Shown: piece after piece, positions 33,219 to 42,001 of the stretch
Layout: each line of letters begins with the position of its first letter
How positions within the stretch are numbered: position 1 is the first letter of the stretch
Origin: Crossiella equi
Lineage (GTDB): Bacteria > Actinomycetota > Actinomycetes > Mycobacteriales > Pseudonocardiaceae
DNA length: 64,000 bases
Direction of reading: 5' to 3'
Assembly (NCBI RefSeq): GCF_017876755.1
Contig: NZ_JAGIOO010000001.1
Span: forward strand, 434,001-498,000
Translations under genes and position numbers: made by a program
The notes under the pieces: model-generated
Told to the model about the DNA's origin: nothing
Database searches by the model: none
Seen by the model: the letters and a program-made list of their open reading frames with translations, nothing else

Positions 33219-33977
33219 ATGTCACTGACCAGCATCAACCTGCCCGGACTGACCGTCGCGGTGGACGACCGGGGCGAGGGCGGTGCCGTGCTCCTGCTGC
33301 ACGGCGGTGGCGGGCCCGGGTCGGTCACCGCGCTCCAGGACGCACTCGTCGGACAGGCCCGCGTGCTGCGCCCGGTGCACCCCGGTTTCGACGGCCAGCC
33401 CCGCCCCGACGGCGTGGACACGATCGCCGACCTGGCCAGCGCCTACCTGGACCTGCTGGACGAGCTCGACCTGACCGACGTGCTGGTCGTGGGCAACTCC
33501 ATCGGCGGCTGGATCGCCAGCGAGATGGCCGTGCGCGACAACCACCGGCGCGTGCGCGGCCTGGTCCTGCTCAACGCGGTGGGCATCCCGCCGGAGTTCG
33601 AGGGCCAGGTCGTGCACGCGGGCGACCTCGAACTGGGCGACTACCTGGACCTGCTGTGGCACGACCCGGCAAACGGCCCCGACCTCACGGCGCTGTCCCC
33701 GGCGGACCTGGCGACCCTGGCGTCCAATGTGGACACGCTGAACCTGTACGCGGGCCAGCCCTACATGCACGACCCGAAGCTGCCCGCCCGCCTGCACCGG
33801 GTAGGCGTGCCGGTGCTCGTGGCCTGGGGCGAGGCCGACCGCGCGATCCCCGCCGACTACGGCCGCGCCTACGCGGGGCTGTTCCCGGACGCGACCTTCG
33901 AGCTGGTGCCCGGGGCGGGCCACCTGCCGCAGGTGGAGGCGACCGCACGGGTCGCCGAGCTGGTCCGGTCCCGTTAG
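33219..33977 (+). CDS. Alpha/beta-hydrolase
   Basis: This 252-residue enzyme has the complete triad: oxyanion loop LLLHGGGGPGS, nucleophile Ser in VVGNSIGGWIASEMA, Asp in WGEADRAIP and His in VPGAGHLPQ. It is close to haloalkane dehalogenase/MhpC-type hydrolases in layout; the substrate is unknown. AAAGGAG precedes the ATG. It converges with a TetR gene, the stops overlapping by 4 bases. Confidence 0.92.
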   Translation: MSLTSINLPGLTVAVDDRGEGGAVLLLHGGGGPGSVTALQDALVGQARVLRPVHPGFDGQPRPDGVDTIADLASAYLDLLDELDLTDVLVVGNSIGGWIASEMAVRDNHRRVRGLVLLNAVGIPPEFEGQVVHAGDLELGDYLDLLWHDPANGPDLTALSPADLATLASNVDTLNLYAGQPYMHDPKLPARLHRVGVPVLVAWGEADRAIPADYGRAYAGLFPDATFELVPGAGHLPQVEATARVAELVRSR

Positions 33978-34537
33978 CCGAGGGCGGCGCGGACCAGCGT
34001 GGTCGCGGTGCGCACGGCACTGGCCACCGCCTCGTCCTCGGTCAGCCCGCCCAGGTCCAGCAGCGTGAACAGCGACTCCGGGCCCACCACGACGGCCAGG
34101 TCGAGCCGGAGCCGGGCCAGCGCGGGTTCCGCCAGCCCGGTGACCGGGGCCAGCGCGGCGTCGATGAGCTCCATCCGCCGCCGCAGCCGCGCCGGGGGCC
34201 GGGTGGCGCTGGCCGCGATCGTGGTGCGCACCAGGCCCTGGTAGCGCAGCACGCGGCGCAGCAGCAGCCCGGTGACCGCGGCCACCCGCTCCACCGGGTC
34301 GACGGAGTCCGCGACCCCGGCCAGCGCCTCCGCCGGGGTGGGCATCAGCTCGCCCATCACCGTTGACATCAGCGTGGCCAGGTCGGGGAAGTAGCGGTAC
34401 GCGGTGGCCTCGGAGACCAGGGCGGCGCAGGCCACCTCCGGCATGCTCAGCTCCCGGCCCTGGCAGACCAGGGTGGTGGCGGCGCGCACGATCGCGTCGT
34501 GCGTGCGCTGCCTCTGGTTGGTCCGGACCGCCACCAT
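33974..34537 (-). CDS. TetR-family transcriptional regulator
   Basis: This 187-residue protein has an N-terminal HTH (TNQRQRTHDAIVRAATTLV, MPEVACAALVSEATAYRYFPD) and a helical C-terminal region. It converges with the alpha/beta-hydrolase and diverges from an SRPBCC gene. No clear inverted repeat was found in the 98 bases upstream apart from the stress promoter facing the other way. Confidence 0.9.
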   Translation of the reverse strand: MVAVRTNQRQRTHDAIVRAATTLVCQGRELSMPEVACAALVSEATAYRYFPDLATLMSTVMGELMPTPAEALAGVADSVDPVERVAAVTGLLLRRVLRYQGLVRTTIAASATRPPARLRRRMELIDAALAPVTGLAEPALARLRLDLAVVVGPESLFTLLDLGGLTEDEAVASAVRTATTLVRAALG

Positions 34538-34573
34538 TGCAGCCTACCCACGGCACCGGCCTCCGACGACACG

Positions 34574-34598
34574 GTGTACCCGCGCCGCGAACGGGTAC
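34574..34598 (+). promoter_or_regulatory. SigB/SigF-type promoter of the SRPBCC gene
   Basis: GTGT (34574-34577), 15 bases, GGGTAC (34593-34598); the GTG start at 34636 lies 37 bases downstream with a GAGGAGGAG ribosome-binding site. Confidence 0.7.
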
Positions 34599-34635
34599 AC
34601 CCCGGCACGGACACCCCCGACGAGGAGGAGGCGCC

Positions 34636-35127
34636 GTGACGACCATCCAGAAGTCCGTCGACGTGCATGTGCTGCTGCCCACCGCCTACAACCAGTGGAC
34701 CCAGTTCGAGACCTTCCCGAACTTCATGGAAGGGGTGGAGCGCGTCCGCCAGGTGAGCCCGACGCGGACGCACTGGCAGACCAAGATCGGTGGGGTGGCA
34801 CGGGAGTTCGACGCCGAGGTCACCGAGCAGCACCCGGATGAGCGCGTGGCCTGGAAGACTGTGGACGGGCCGCCGCACAGCGGGGTGGTGACCTTCCACC
34901 GCATCGACGACTGGACGACCCGGGTGACGTTGCAGATGGAGTACGGGCCGGAGACGCTGACCGAGAAGGCGGGCACCGCGCTCGGCCTGGTGGAGCACCG
35001 GATCCAGAGTGATCTCGACCGGTTCAAGGAGTTCATCGAACAGCGCGGCCAGGAGACCGGTGCCTGGCGCGGCGAGGTGCCGCGCGCGCCCCAGTGGGGC
35101 GAGCCCGACGACAGCTCCTCGCGCTGA
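34636..35127 (+). CDS. SRPBCC-family protein, first paralogue
   Basis: This 163-residue protein has the START/SRPBCC cyclase-like fold: KSVDVHVLLPTAYNQWTQFE at the start, FPNFMEGVERVRQV, TLTEKAGTALGLVEHRIQSD and a C-terminal helix RFKEFIEQRGQETGAWRG. A paralogue with the same motifs lies at 53890-54372. Close homologues are frequent in actinobacterial stress regulons and have no proven ligand. GTG 34636 is chosen because of the strong ribosome-binding site and the start of family similarity. A hairpin terminator follows. Confidence 0.9.
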   Translation: MTTIQKSVDVHVLLPTAYNQWTQFETFPNFMEGVERVRQVSPTRTHWQTKIGGVAREFDAEVTEQHPDERVAWKTVDGPPHSGVVTFHRIDDWTTRVTLQMEYGPETLTEKAGTALGLVEHRIQSDLDRFKEFIEQRGQETGAWRGEVPRAPQWGEPDDSSSR

Positions 35128-35136
35128 CAAGGGGAA

Positions 35137-35213
35137 GGCCGCGTCGCCCGCTCGTGGCGGTGGGGCGACGCGGCCCTTTCCCTGCGGGCGGCCGGGCCCT
35201 GCTTCCCAGCCGC
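35137..35213 (+). terminator. Terminator followed by a 27-bp shared hairpin element
   Basis: GGCCGCGTCGCC (35137-35148) and GGCGACGCGGCC (35164-35175) form a perfect 12-bp stem followed by CTTTCCC. A 27-bp element at 35187-35213 (core GGCCGGGCCCTGCTTCCCAG) follows; it can itself fold (GCGGC-GGG with CCC-GCCGC). The same 27 bp occur after another terminator at 53855-53881. Confidence 0.8.
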
Positions 35214-35272
35214 TCGGTTGGTCCTCTGCTGTGGCGCACCACTGGTCTACCACCGGTGCGCGCTGACAAAAC

Positions 35273-35297
35273 GTGTTGGCCTGAACTCTTCGGGTAG
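35273..35297 (+). promoter_or_regulatory. SigB/SigF-type promoter of the phosphoketolase operon
   Basis: GTGT (35273-35276), 15 bases, GGGTAG (35292-35297). Only 9 bases separate the -10 from the ATG at 35307 and there is no ribosome-binding site, so transcription should start at or next to the ATG. Confidence 0.8.
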
Positions 35298-35306
35298 TCC
35301 CCGGTC

Positions 35307-37586
35307 ATGGAACGGTACCGACGTGCCGCCGACTACCTCGCGGCCGCGATGATCTATCTTCGCGACAACGTGCTGCTGCGTGAACCGCTCCGCCCGGAAC
35401 ACCTCAAGCCCCGCCTGCTGGGCCACTGGGGCACCTGCCCGGGCATCACCTACGTCTACAGTGGACTCAACCGGCTGGTGCGCGAGCACGGGCAGCGCAC
35501 GCTGTTCGTGGTCGGCCCCGGCCACGGCGCGCCCGCCGTGCACGCCAACCTCTGGCTGGAGGGCACGCACGCCCGGTACGACCCCGCCCTGGGCCACGAC
35601 CTGGCCGGGCTCACCGAGCTGGTGCGCCGCTTCTCCTGGCCGGGCGGTTTCCCCAGCCACCTCTCCCCCGAGGTGCCCGGCGTGATCCACGAGGGCGGCG
35701 AGCTCGGGTACGCGCTGAGCACCGCCTTCGGCGCCGTCCTGGACGACCCCGGGCTGCTGGTGGCCTGCCTGGTCGGCGACGGCGAGGCCGAGACCGGGCC
35801 CACCGCCGGGGCCTGGCCCGCCGGGCGCTTCCTCACCCCCGGCTTCGACGGTGCGGTGCTGCCGGTCCTGCACCTCAACGGCAGCAAGATCTCCTCACCG
35901 ACCGTCTACGCGCGGATGACCAACGAGGAGCTGTCCGCCTACTTCCTCGGCGCGGGCTGGACCCCGCACCTGGTGGACGCCACGCACGCCGAGGACCCGG
36001 ACGAGCTGCTCACCACCACGTTGAACCTGGCCTACGCCGAGATCGCCGGGATCAGGGACAACCGCCCGGACCGCCGCCCGTGGCCGATGATCCTGCTGCG
36101 CAGCCCCAAGGGCTGGGGCCTGCCCGCGCACGACGAGCACGGCACCCCGCTGGCGGGCACCCACCGCGCGCACCAGGTGCCCCTGGAGGCCGACCAGCTC
36201 GGGCTGATCGAGCAGTGGCTGCGGTCGTACGGACCGGAGGAACTGTTCACCTCCGACGGCGCGCCCGAACCGGACATCCTGGCCGAGCTGCCGCGCGAGG
36301 AGCTGCGCCTGGGCCGGGTGCCGCAGGCCAACGGCGGTGCGCTGCGCACCGGGCTGCCGCTGCCGGACCCGGCCAAGTTCGCCCTGCCCCCGGGTGAGAG
36401 CGCGAGACCGACCGGGACCGCCGCGGACTGGCTGGCCGAGCTGGTGCGGGCCACCGAGGAGCGGCGGGACTTCCGGATCGTCTGCCCGGACGAGCTGGAG
36501 TCCAACCGCCTGGGCGCGGTGCTGGGCGCCACCGACCGCGCCTACACCGGCGAACCGGGCGGGCGGGTGATGGAGGTGCTGTCCGAGCACCTGTGCCAGG
36601 GCTGGTTGCAGGGCTACCTGCTCACCGGGCGGCACGGCCTGTTCCCCTGCTACGAGGCGTTCGCCTCCATTGTGGACAGCATGGTCAACCAGTACGCCAA
36701 GTTCCTCAAGATGGCCGCCGAGGTGCCCTGGCGCGAGCCGGTGGCCAGCCTGAACTACCTGCTGACCAGCGAGGGCTGGCGGCAGGAGCACAACGGCTAC
36801 AGCCACCAGGGTCCGGGCTTCCTCAACAACCTGCTCACCAAGAAGTCCTCAGTGGCCCGGGTGTACCTGCCGCCGGACGCCAACACCCTGCTGCACGTGC
36901 TGCACCGCTGCCTGGGCTCGACCGGGCGGATCAACCTGGTGGTCGCGGGCAAGCAGGAGGTCGCGGTGTGGCTCTCCGATCGGGACGCGGCCGAGCACGT
37001 GCGCGCGGGTGCGGGCGTGTGGGACTGGGCCGGTACCGAGGGCCAGCGCACGCCGCCGGAGGTGGTGCTGGCCTGCGCGGGTGGGGTGCCCACCACCGAG
37101 ACCCTGGCCGCGGCCGACCTGCTCCGCCGGCACGCGCCCGACCTGGCGGTGCGCGTGGTGAACGTGGTCGACCTGCTCAGCCTGGCCACCCCGAAGCGCC
37201 ACCCGCACGGCATGGACGAACGCGCCTTCGACGACTGCTTCGGCCCGGACCTGCCGGTCGTCTTCGCCTTCCACGGCTACCCGTCCGCGGTGCACGAGGT
37301 GCTGCACGGCCGTCCGGACCCCGGCCGCTTCCACGTGCACGGCTACCTGGAGGAGGGCACCACGACCACGCCGTTCGACCTGCTGGTGGACAACCGGATG
37401 AGCCGCTACGACCTCGCCGCCGCCGCCCTGCGCCGTGCTTCGGGCTGGGCCAGCGCGGGCGGCGGCCTGGCGCAGCGCCTGCTGCGCGAGCGGGACGGGC
37501 TGCGCGCCCGGGCCCACCGGGACGGGCAGGATCCGCCGGAGATCACGGAGTGGCGGTGGCCGCGAGGGGGTAACCGGTGGTCGTGA
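35307..37586 (+). CDS. xfp: Xylulose-5-phosphate/fructose-6-phosphate phosphoketolase
   Basis: This 759-residue thiamine-diphosphate enzyme splits xylulose 5-phosphate or fructose 6-phosphate into acetyl phosphate and an aldose phosphate. Family features are GHWGTCPGITYVYSGLNRL near the N-terminus, VGPGHGAPAVHANLWLEG, the ThDP/Mg site LVGDGEAETGPTAGAW, LHLNGSKISSPTVYARM and, in the middle domain, EYE-type and NGYSHQGPGFLNNL segments. The length is slightly under the usual 790-800. It is first in an operon with NDH-2 and a P450. With acetate kinase at 54475 it forms an ATP-yielding bypass. Control by a stress sigma factor is inferred from the promoter. Confidence 0.95.
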   Translation: MERYRRAADYLAAAMIYLRDNVLLREPLRPEHLKPRLLGHWGTCPGITYVYSGLNRLVREHGQRTLFVVGPGHGAPAVHANLWLEGTHARYDPALGHDLAGLTELVRRFSWPGGFPSHLSPEVPGVIHEGGELGYALSTAFGAVLDDPGLLVACLVGDGEAETGPTAGAWPAGRFLTPGFDGAVLPVLHLNGSKISSPTVYARMTNEELSAYFLGAGWTPHLVDATHAEDPDELLTTTLNLAYAEIAGIRDNRPDRRPWPMILLRSPKGWGLPAHDEHGTPLAGTHRAHQVPLEADQLGLIEQWLRSYGPEELFTSDGAPEPDILAELPREELRLGRVPQANGGALRTGLPLPDPAKFALPPGESARPTGTAADWLAELVRATEERRDFRIVCPDELESNRLGAVLGATDRAYTGEPGGRVMEVLSEHLCQGWLQGYLLTGRHGLFPCYEAFASIVDSMVNQYAKFLKMAAEVPWREPVASLNYLLTSEGWRQEHNGYSHQGPGFLNNLLTKKSSVARVYLPPDANTLLHVLHRCLGSTGRINLVVAGKQEVAVWLSDRDAAEHVRAGAGVWDWAGTEGQRTPPEVVLACAGGVPTTETLAAADLLRRHAPDLAVRVVNVVDLLSLATPKRHPHGMDERAFDDCFGPDLPVVFAFHGYPSAVHEVLHGRPDPGRFHVHGYLEEGTTTTPFDLLVDNRMSRYDLAAAALRRASGWASAGGGLAQRLLRERDGLRARAHRDGQDPPEITEWRWPRGGNRWS

Positions 37587-38881
37587 CCAGACACCGAGTT
37601 GTCATCGTGGGCGCCGGTTTCGGCGGACTGGCCGCCGCCCGCGCCCTGGCCAAGGCCGACGTCGACGTGGTGGTGGTCGACCGCATGAACCACCACCTGT
37701 TCCAGCCACTGCTCTACCAGGTGGCCACCGCGCTGCTCGCGCCAGGCGACATCGCCCCCGCACTGCGCCAGGTCCTGCACCGCCAGCGCAACACCCGCGT
37801 GCTGCTGGGCAGCGCGACCGAGCTGGACGCGCAGGCCAGGACGGTGCGCGTGGAGCTGCCGGACCGCCGCACCGAGGTGCTGCACTACGACAGCCTCGTG
37901 GTCGCCGCCGGGTCCGCGGACAGCTTCTTCGGGCACGATGAGTGGCGCGAGCACGTGCTGCCGATGAAAACCCTCTCCGACGCGGTCCAGCTGCGCTCGC
38001 GGCTGCTCACCGCGTTCGAGAACGCGGCCAACGCGCACGACCCGGCCGAACGCGCCCGCTGGCTGACCATCGCGATCGTCGGCGCCGGGCCGACCGGGGT
38101 GGAGCTGGCCGGGCAGGTCGCCGCGATGGCCCGGCGCACGCTGCGTTGCCAGTTCCGCGACCTGGACCCGACCGAGGCCCGCGTGGTGCTGCTGGACGCG
38201 GTGGACACCGTGCTGCCGCCGTTCGCGCCGCCGCTGCGCGAGCACACCCGCCAGACGCTGCGCAAGCTCGGCGTGGACGTCGAGCTCGGCCAGCTGGTGT
38301 CCGATGTGGACGCCGAGGGCGTGCTGCTCAAGGACAAGAACGACCACGAGCACCGGCTGTACTCCCGCACGGTGGTGTGGGCGGCCGGGGTCCGCCCGGC
38401 AGACTTCGCCTCGGCGGTGGTCAAGGCCACCGACGCCGAGACGGACAACAAGGGCAAGATCCGGGTCACCGACGACTGCCAGGTGCCCGGCCACCCGGAG
38501 ATCTTCGCGGTCGGCGACCTGGCCAACCTGCAGGACCTGCCCGGTCTGGCCGCACCCGCGATGCAGCAGGGCGAGCACGCGGCCAAGGTCGTCCTGGCCC
38601 GCGCCGGCCTGGCCCCGGCACCGCCCCCGTTCCGCTACCGGGACCGGGGCACCATGGCCACCGTCTCCCCCGGTGACGCGGTCGCCGACGTGCGCGGGCT
38701 CAAGCTGACCGGCCTGATCGGCAAGGCCGCCTGGCTCGCGGTGCACCTGGCGTTCCTGGTGGGCTGGCGCAACCGGGGGATCGTGCTGGCCAACTGGGCG
38801 GTCCTGCTGCTCACCGGCCGCCGCGCGCAGCGGGTGATCCTGGAGGCCGCGGACGAGGGCATGGTCAGGAGGCCGAGTTGA
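37577..38881 (+). CDS. ndh: Type II NADH dehydrogenase (NDH-2)
   Basis: This 434-residue flavoprotein passes electrons from NADH to quinone without pumping protons. It has two dinucleotide folds: VVIVGAGFGGLAAARALAKA (FAD) and IAIVGAGPTGVELAGQVAAM (NADH), plus EIFAVGDLANLQDLPG (FAD ribityl contact). The C-terminal region (LIGKAAWLAVHLAFLVGW, IVLANWAVLLLTG) is hydrophobic or amphipathic and would anchor it to the membrane. The start overlaps the phosphoketolase stop by 10 bases with GAGGGGG before it. Confidence 0.92.
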   Translation: MVVTRHRVVIVGAGFGGLAAARALAKADVDVVVVDRMNHHLFQPLLYQVATALLAPGDIAPALRQVLHRQRNTRVLLGSATELDAQARTVRVELPDRRTEVLHYDSLVVAAGSADSFFGHDEWREHVLPMKTLSDAVQLRSRLLTAFENAANAHDPAERARWLTIAIVGAGPTGVELAGQVAAMARRTLRCQFRDLDPTEARVVLLDAVDTVLPPFAPPLREHTRQTLRKLGVDVELGQLVSDVDAEGVLLKDKNDHEHRLYSRTVVWAAGVRPADFASAVVKATDAETDNKGKIRVTDDCQVPGHPEIFAVGDLANLQDLPGLAAPAMQQGEHAAKVVLARAGLAPAPPPFRYRDRGTMATVSPGDAVADVRGLKLTGLIGKAAWLAVHLAFLVGWRNRGIVLANWAVLLLTGRRAQRVILEAADEGMVRRPS

Positions 38882-40191
38882 CCACCACCGAACACCGCGC
38901 GCCCAGCGCACTGTCCGCTGTGGACAGCGCGCGGGTGTTCGCGAGCGTGCTGCTGCCCGTCATCGCCCGGGGTGCCATCCGGCGCCGCCCGCGCTGGGTG
39001 GCCCTGGCGCAACGGCTGGACACCGACCGCCGGGCGGTGCGGCTGCTCACCGAGCTGCGCGAGCGGTACGGCGACCGGCCGCTGCGGGTGCGGGTCCCCT
39101 TCCGCGAGCTGCTCATCCCGCTGGACTCCGCCGACGCCAACGAGGCGCTGGCGCACACCCCTTCCCCGTTCAGCCCCGCCACGCTGGAGAAGCGCCACGC
39201 GCTGGGCCAGTTCCAGCCGCACGGCCTGCTCATCTCCCCCGTCACCGACCGCCCGGAGCGGCGCACCTTCACCGAGCACGTGCTGGACACCGCGAACCCG
39301 GTGCACCAGCAGGGTCCGGACTTCGCCACCGCGGCCCGTTCGGCGGTGGGACCGCTGCTGGCCGAGCGGGAGCTGGACTGGGAGGGCTTCAGCGCGGCCT
39401 GGTGGCGCCTGGTGCGCCAGGTGGTGCTGGGCCGGGGCGCGGCCGAGGACACCCTGCTGACCAACCGCCTGTTCGCGCTGCGCGACGCGGGCAACTGGTC
39501 CTGGCTGCACCGCAAGCAGCGCCGCCACCGCGAGGTGTTCCTGCGCCACCTGGGCGCGGCCATCGACCGCGCGGAACCCGGTTCGCTGGCGGCGCGCATC
39601 GTCGCGGCGGAGCCGGACGGCGAGGTGCACCCGGCCGACCAGGTCGCGCACTGGCTGTTCGCCTTCGACGCGGCCGCGATCGCCACCTTCCGCGCACTGG
39701 CGCTGCTGGCCACCCACCCGGAGCAGGAGCTCAAGGCGCTGGCCGAGGCCGAGGGCGCGCCGGAGGGCAGCTACTGGGAGCTGCCGTACCTGCGGGCGTG
39801 CGTGCTGGAGTCGCTGCGGCTGTGGCCGACCACGCCGCTGCTGCTGCGCGAGGCCACCGAGGACACCACGCTGGCCGGGTGCCGGGTCCGCGAGGGCGCC
39901 ACCGTGGTGCTGTTCGCGCCCTACCTGCACCGGGCGCCCGCGCGGTTCGACCCGGAGATCTGGCTCAACGGCACCGCGGACTTCCACGGCGCCCTGGTCC
40001 CGTTCAGCGGCGGACCCGCGGTCTGCCCCGGGCGCAACCTGGTGCTGTTACTGACCACGCAGGTGCTGGCCGCGCTGCGCAGGCGGCACGACTTCGGGCT
40101 GCTCAGCCAGGCGGACCTGCTGCCGGACGAGCCGCCGCCGAGCGTGCTGGACCACTTCGCGCTGCGCTTCTCGGTGACCGCGCGCCGGTGA
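38878..40191 (+). CDS. Cytochrome P450
   Basis: This 437-residue P450 has the K-helix ExxR in CVLESLRLWPTTPLLLREA and the haem loop FSGGPAVCPGRNLV with the Cys ligand. The I-helix (WLFAFDAAAIATFRAL) lacks the usual acid-threonine pair in clear form. It resembles fatty-acid or CYP102/4-like bacterial P450s more than antibiotic types, but the substrate is unknown. The TTG start overlaps the ndh stop (TTGA), so it depends on coupling. Codon 391 is a rare TTA (40048-40050), unusual in this GC-rich gene and possibly making expression bldA-dependent. It is third in the stress-promoter operon. Confidence 0.92.
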   Translation: MTTTEHRAPSALSAVDSARVFASVLLPVIARGAIRRRPRWVALAQRLDTDRRAVRLLTELRERYGDRPLRVRVPFRELLIPLDSADANEALAHTPSPFSPATLEKRHALGQFQPHGLLISPVTDRPERRTFTEHVLDTANPVHQQGPDFATAARSAVGPLLAERELDWEGFSAAWWRLVRQVVLGRGAAEDTLLTNRLFALRDAGNWSWLHRKQRRHREVFLRHLGAAIDRAEPGSLAARIVAAEPDGEVHPADQVAHWLFAFDAAAIATFRALALLATHPEQELKALAEAEGAPEGSYWELPYLRACVLESLRLWPTTPLLLREATEDTTLAGCRVREGATVVLFAPYLHRAPARFDPEIWLNGTADFHGALVPFSGGPAVCPGRNLVLLLTTQVLAALRRRHDFGLLSQADLLPDEPPPSVLDHFALRFSVTARR

Positions 40192-40247
40192 CGGTTACGT
40201 AGTTCCTACCGAGGCGACGGGCAGGCGGCGCACGGCACGGTGGAGCC

Positions 40248-40850
40248 ATGACCAAGACCCGCCTCGCGCTCCTGCCGCTCGCCGTCGTCGCCGCCACGCT
40301 CGGCCTGGCCGCCCCGGCCACCGCCGCCACCCCCGCCCCCGTGCTGACCTGTCAGGGGCAGGGCACCGACCCCGCCGCCAAGATCCGTTACTCCGGCGAG
40401 GTCACGGTCAACGCGCCGGTGCACACGGTGTGGCGCCTGATGACCGACGTCAACCGCTGGCCGACCTGGCAGGCCCCGGTGCTGGCCGCGAAACGCCTGG
40501 ACCACGGCCCGCTGCGCCCCGGCTCGGTGTTCCAGTGGAGCACACCCGCCCCGGAGACCGAGCTCAACCCGGCCACCACGCTGCACATCACCTCGACCGT
40601 GCACCACGTGCGGCGCGACAACTGCCTGCGCTGGTCCGGCCCGGCCGTCGGTGAGGGCCTGCGCGTGGACAACGGTGTGCACGTCTGGAACTTCACCCCG
40701 GTGCGCGGCGGCGTGCGGGTGCGGACCGAGGAGACCTGGACCGGGGCGCAGGTGGAGCAGAACGTGCCGCTGGCCACCGAGTTCCTCGGCATGGGCCTGC
40801 GCGCCTGGCTGGGGGAGCTCAAGACCGCCGCGGAGCGCTGCGACCGCTGA
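40248..40850 (+). CDS. Secreted SRPBCC-family protein
   Basis: This 200-residue protein has a Sec signal (LALLPLAVVAATLGLAAPATA) and then a polyketide-cyclase/START-like domain: VTVNAPVHTVWRLMTDVNRWPTWQ at the start of the fold and TRVRTEETWTGA-like strands before a C-terminal helix. Export of this fold is uncommon; it may carry a lipid or hydrophobic ligand outside the membrane. The 3' end overlaps the convergent udgX gene by 32 bases. Confidence 0.85.
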   Translation: MTKTRLALLPLAVVAATLGLAAPATAATPAPVLTCQGQGTDPAAKIRYSGEVTVNAPVHTVWRLMTDVNRWPTWQAPVLAAKRLDHGPLRPGSVFQWSTPAPETELNPATTLHITSTVHHVRRDNCLRWSGPAVGEGLRVDNGVHVWNFTPVRGGVRVRTEETWTGAQVEQNVPLATEFLGMGLRAWLGELKTAAERCDR

Positions 40851-41472
40851 GTGCCCTCGGCACGCGCCCCAGATCCTCGACCAGGTCCGCGTAGGCGGCG
40901 TCGCGGTCGGGGGCGCGCAGCACGGCCGAGGGGTGCTGGGTGACCAGCACGGGGACGGCCAGGCCGTACTCCTCGGGCAGGTCCAGCAGCCCGCCCCGGT
41001 GGGCGGTGATGCGGAAGTCGGCGCCGAACAGCGACTGCCCGGCCGTGGCCCCCAGGCACACCACCAGCTCCGGGCGCACGGCGGCCAGCTCGGCGCTCAG
41101 CCACGGGTGGCAGGCGAGGACCTCCGAGCGGGCGGGCTTCTGGTGGACGCGGCGCTTGCCGCGTTCGGCTGGCTTGAACTTGAAGTGCTTGACCGCGTTG
41201 GTCACATACACCTGGGCGCGGTCGACACCGGCGTCGGCCAGTGCCCGGTCCAGCAGCCGTCCGGCCGGGCCCACGAACGGCTCGCCCTTCCGGTCCTCCT
41301 CGTCCCCGGGCTGCTCGCCCACGAACACCACGCGTGCCCGGTCCGGGCCGTCACCGAAGACCGCCTGGGTTGCGTCCCGGTACAGGCCGCAGCCCCGGCA
41401 GTCCGTTACGAGCGCGCGCAGTGTGTCCAAGTCCGCCCCGGTGGGCACCTCGGCGCCCGGGTGAGTCGCCAT
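40819..41472 (-). CDS. udgX: UdgX-type uracil-DNA glycosylase
   Basis: This 217-residue Fe-S protein has family 4 features: VGEQPGDEED (motif A), four Cys likely to hold 4Fe-4S (CRGCGLY, LACHPWL, VVCLGATAG) and LVTQHPSAVL (motif B). It carries the UdgX-specific loop GKRRVHQKP with His110, equivalent to the His that forms a covalent bond with uracil-DNA in mycobacterial UdgX. It should therefore bind uracil-containing DNA irreversibly rather than turn over. ATG 41472 starts the protein. Its position among stress genes and near Ku and LigD suits a damage-response role. Confidence 0.92.
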   Translation of the reverse strand: MATHPGAEVPTGADLDTLRALVTDCRGCGLYRDATQAVFGDGPDRARVVFVGEQPGDEEDRKGEPFVGPAGRLLDRALADAGVDRAQVYVTNAVKHFKFKPAERGKRRVHQKPARSEVLACHPWLSAELAAVRPELVVCLGATAGQSLFGADFRITAHRGGLLDLPEEYGLAVPVLVTQHPSAVLRAPDRDAAYADLVEDLGRVPRALSGRSAPRRS

Positions 41473-41497
41473 GGTCGGCGGATTCCCCCGGGCGGCC

Positions 41498-41522
41498 GGT
41501 TCAACCGCGTATCCCCGGGTAG
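41498..41522 (+). promoter_or_regulatory. SigB/SigF-type promoter of the DUF4383-decarboxylase operon
   Basis: GGTT (41498-41501), 15 bases, GGGTAG (41517-41522). The ATG at 41561 lies 38 bases downstream. Confidence 0.7.
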
Positions 41523-41560
41523 CCCCGGCGTGACCTACACACGTGAATGGGGTGTTTTCC

Positions 41561-42001
41561 ATGGCGCAAGCCGTAACCCACCGTCCGGTGCGGACGCCGG
41601 TGCAGGCGGTGGCGATCCTGGTCTCGATCGTGTTCCTGGCAGTCGGGGTGCTCGGCTTCGTCCCGGGTGTGACGACCAACTACGACCAGCTGCTGGTGGC
41701 GGGGCACGAGTCGCACGCCCTGCTGCTGGGCTTGTTCGCGGTCTCGGTGCTGCACAACATCGTGCACCTGCTCTTCGGCGTCGCCGGACTGGCCCTGGCC
41801 CGCACCCCGGGCGGTGCGCGCGGCTACCTCATCGGCGGTGGGGTCATCTACCTGGTGCTGTGGGCGTACGGCTACTTCGTCGAGCACGACAGCCCGCTGA
41901 ACTTCGTCCCGGTCAACACCGCGGACAACTGGCTGCACCTGGGCCTCGGCCTGGGCATGGCGGCGCTCGGCATCCTGCTGGTCCCGCGAGGTCAGCGATG
42001 A
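41561..42001 (+). CDS. DUF4383-type membrane protein
   Basis: This 146-residue protein has four hydrophobic helices: AVAILVSIVFLAVGVLGFVPG, LLGLFAVSVLHNIVHLLFGVAG, YLIGGGVIYLVLWAYGYF and LHLGLGLGMAALGILLVP. The helix-2 His residues in SVLHNIVHLLFG are typical of DUF4383 proteins, which are abundant in actinobacteria and of unknown role. ATG 41561 is preferred over a GTG 18 bases upstream because GGGGTG lies at the right distance. The stop overlaps the decarboxylase start (ATGA). Confidence 0.85.
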   Translation: MAQAVTHRPVRTPVQAVAILVSIVFLAVGVLGFVPGVTTNYDQLLVAGHESHALLLGLFAVSVLHNIVHLLFGVAGLALARTPGGARGYLIGGGVIYLVLWAYGYFVEHDSPLNFVPVNTADNWLHLGLGLGMAALGILLVPRGQR

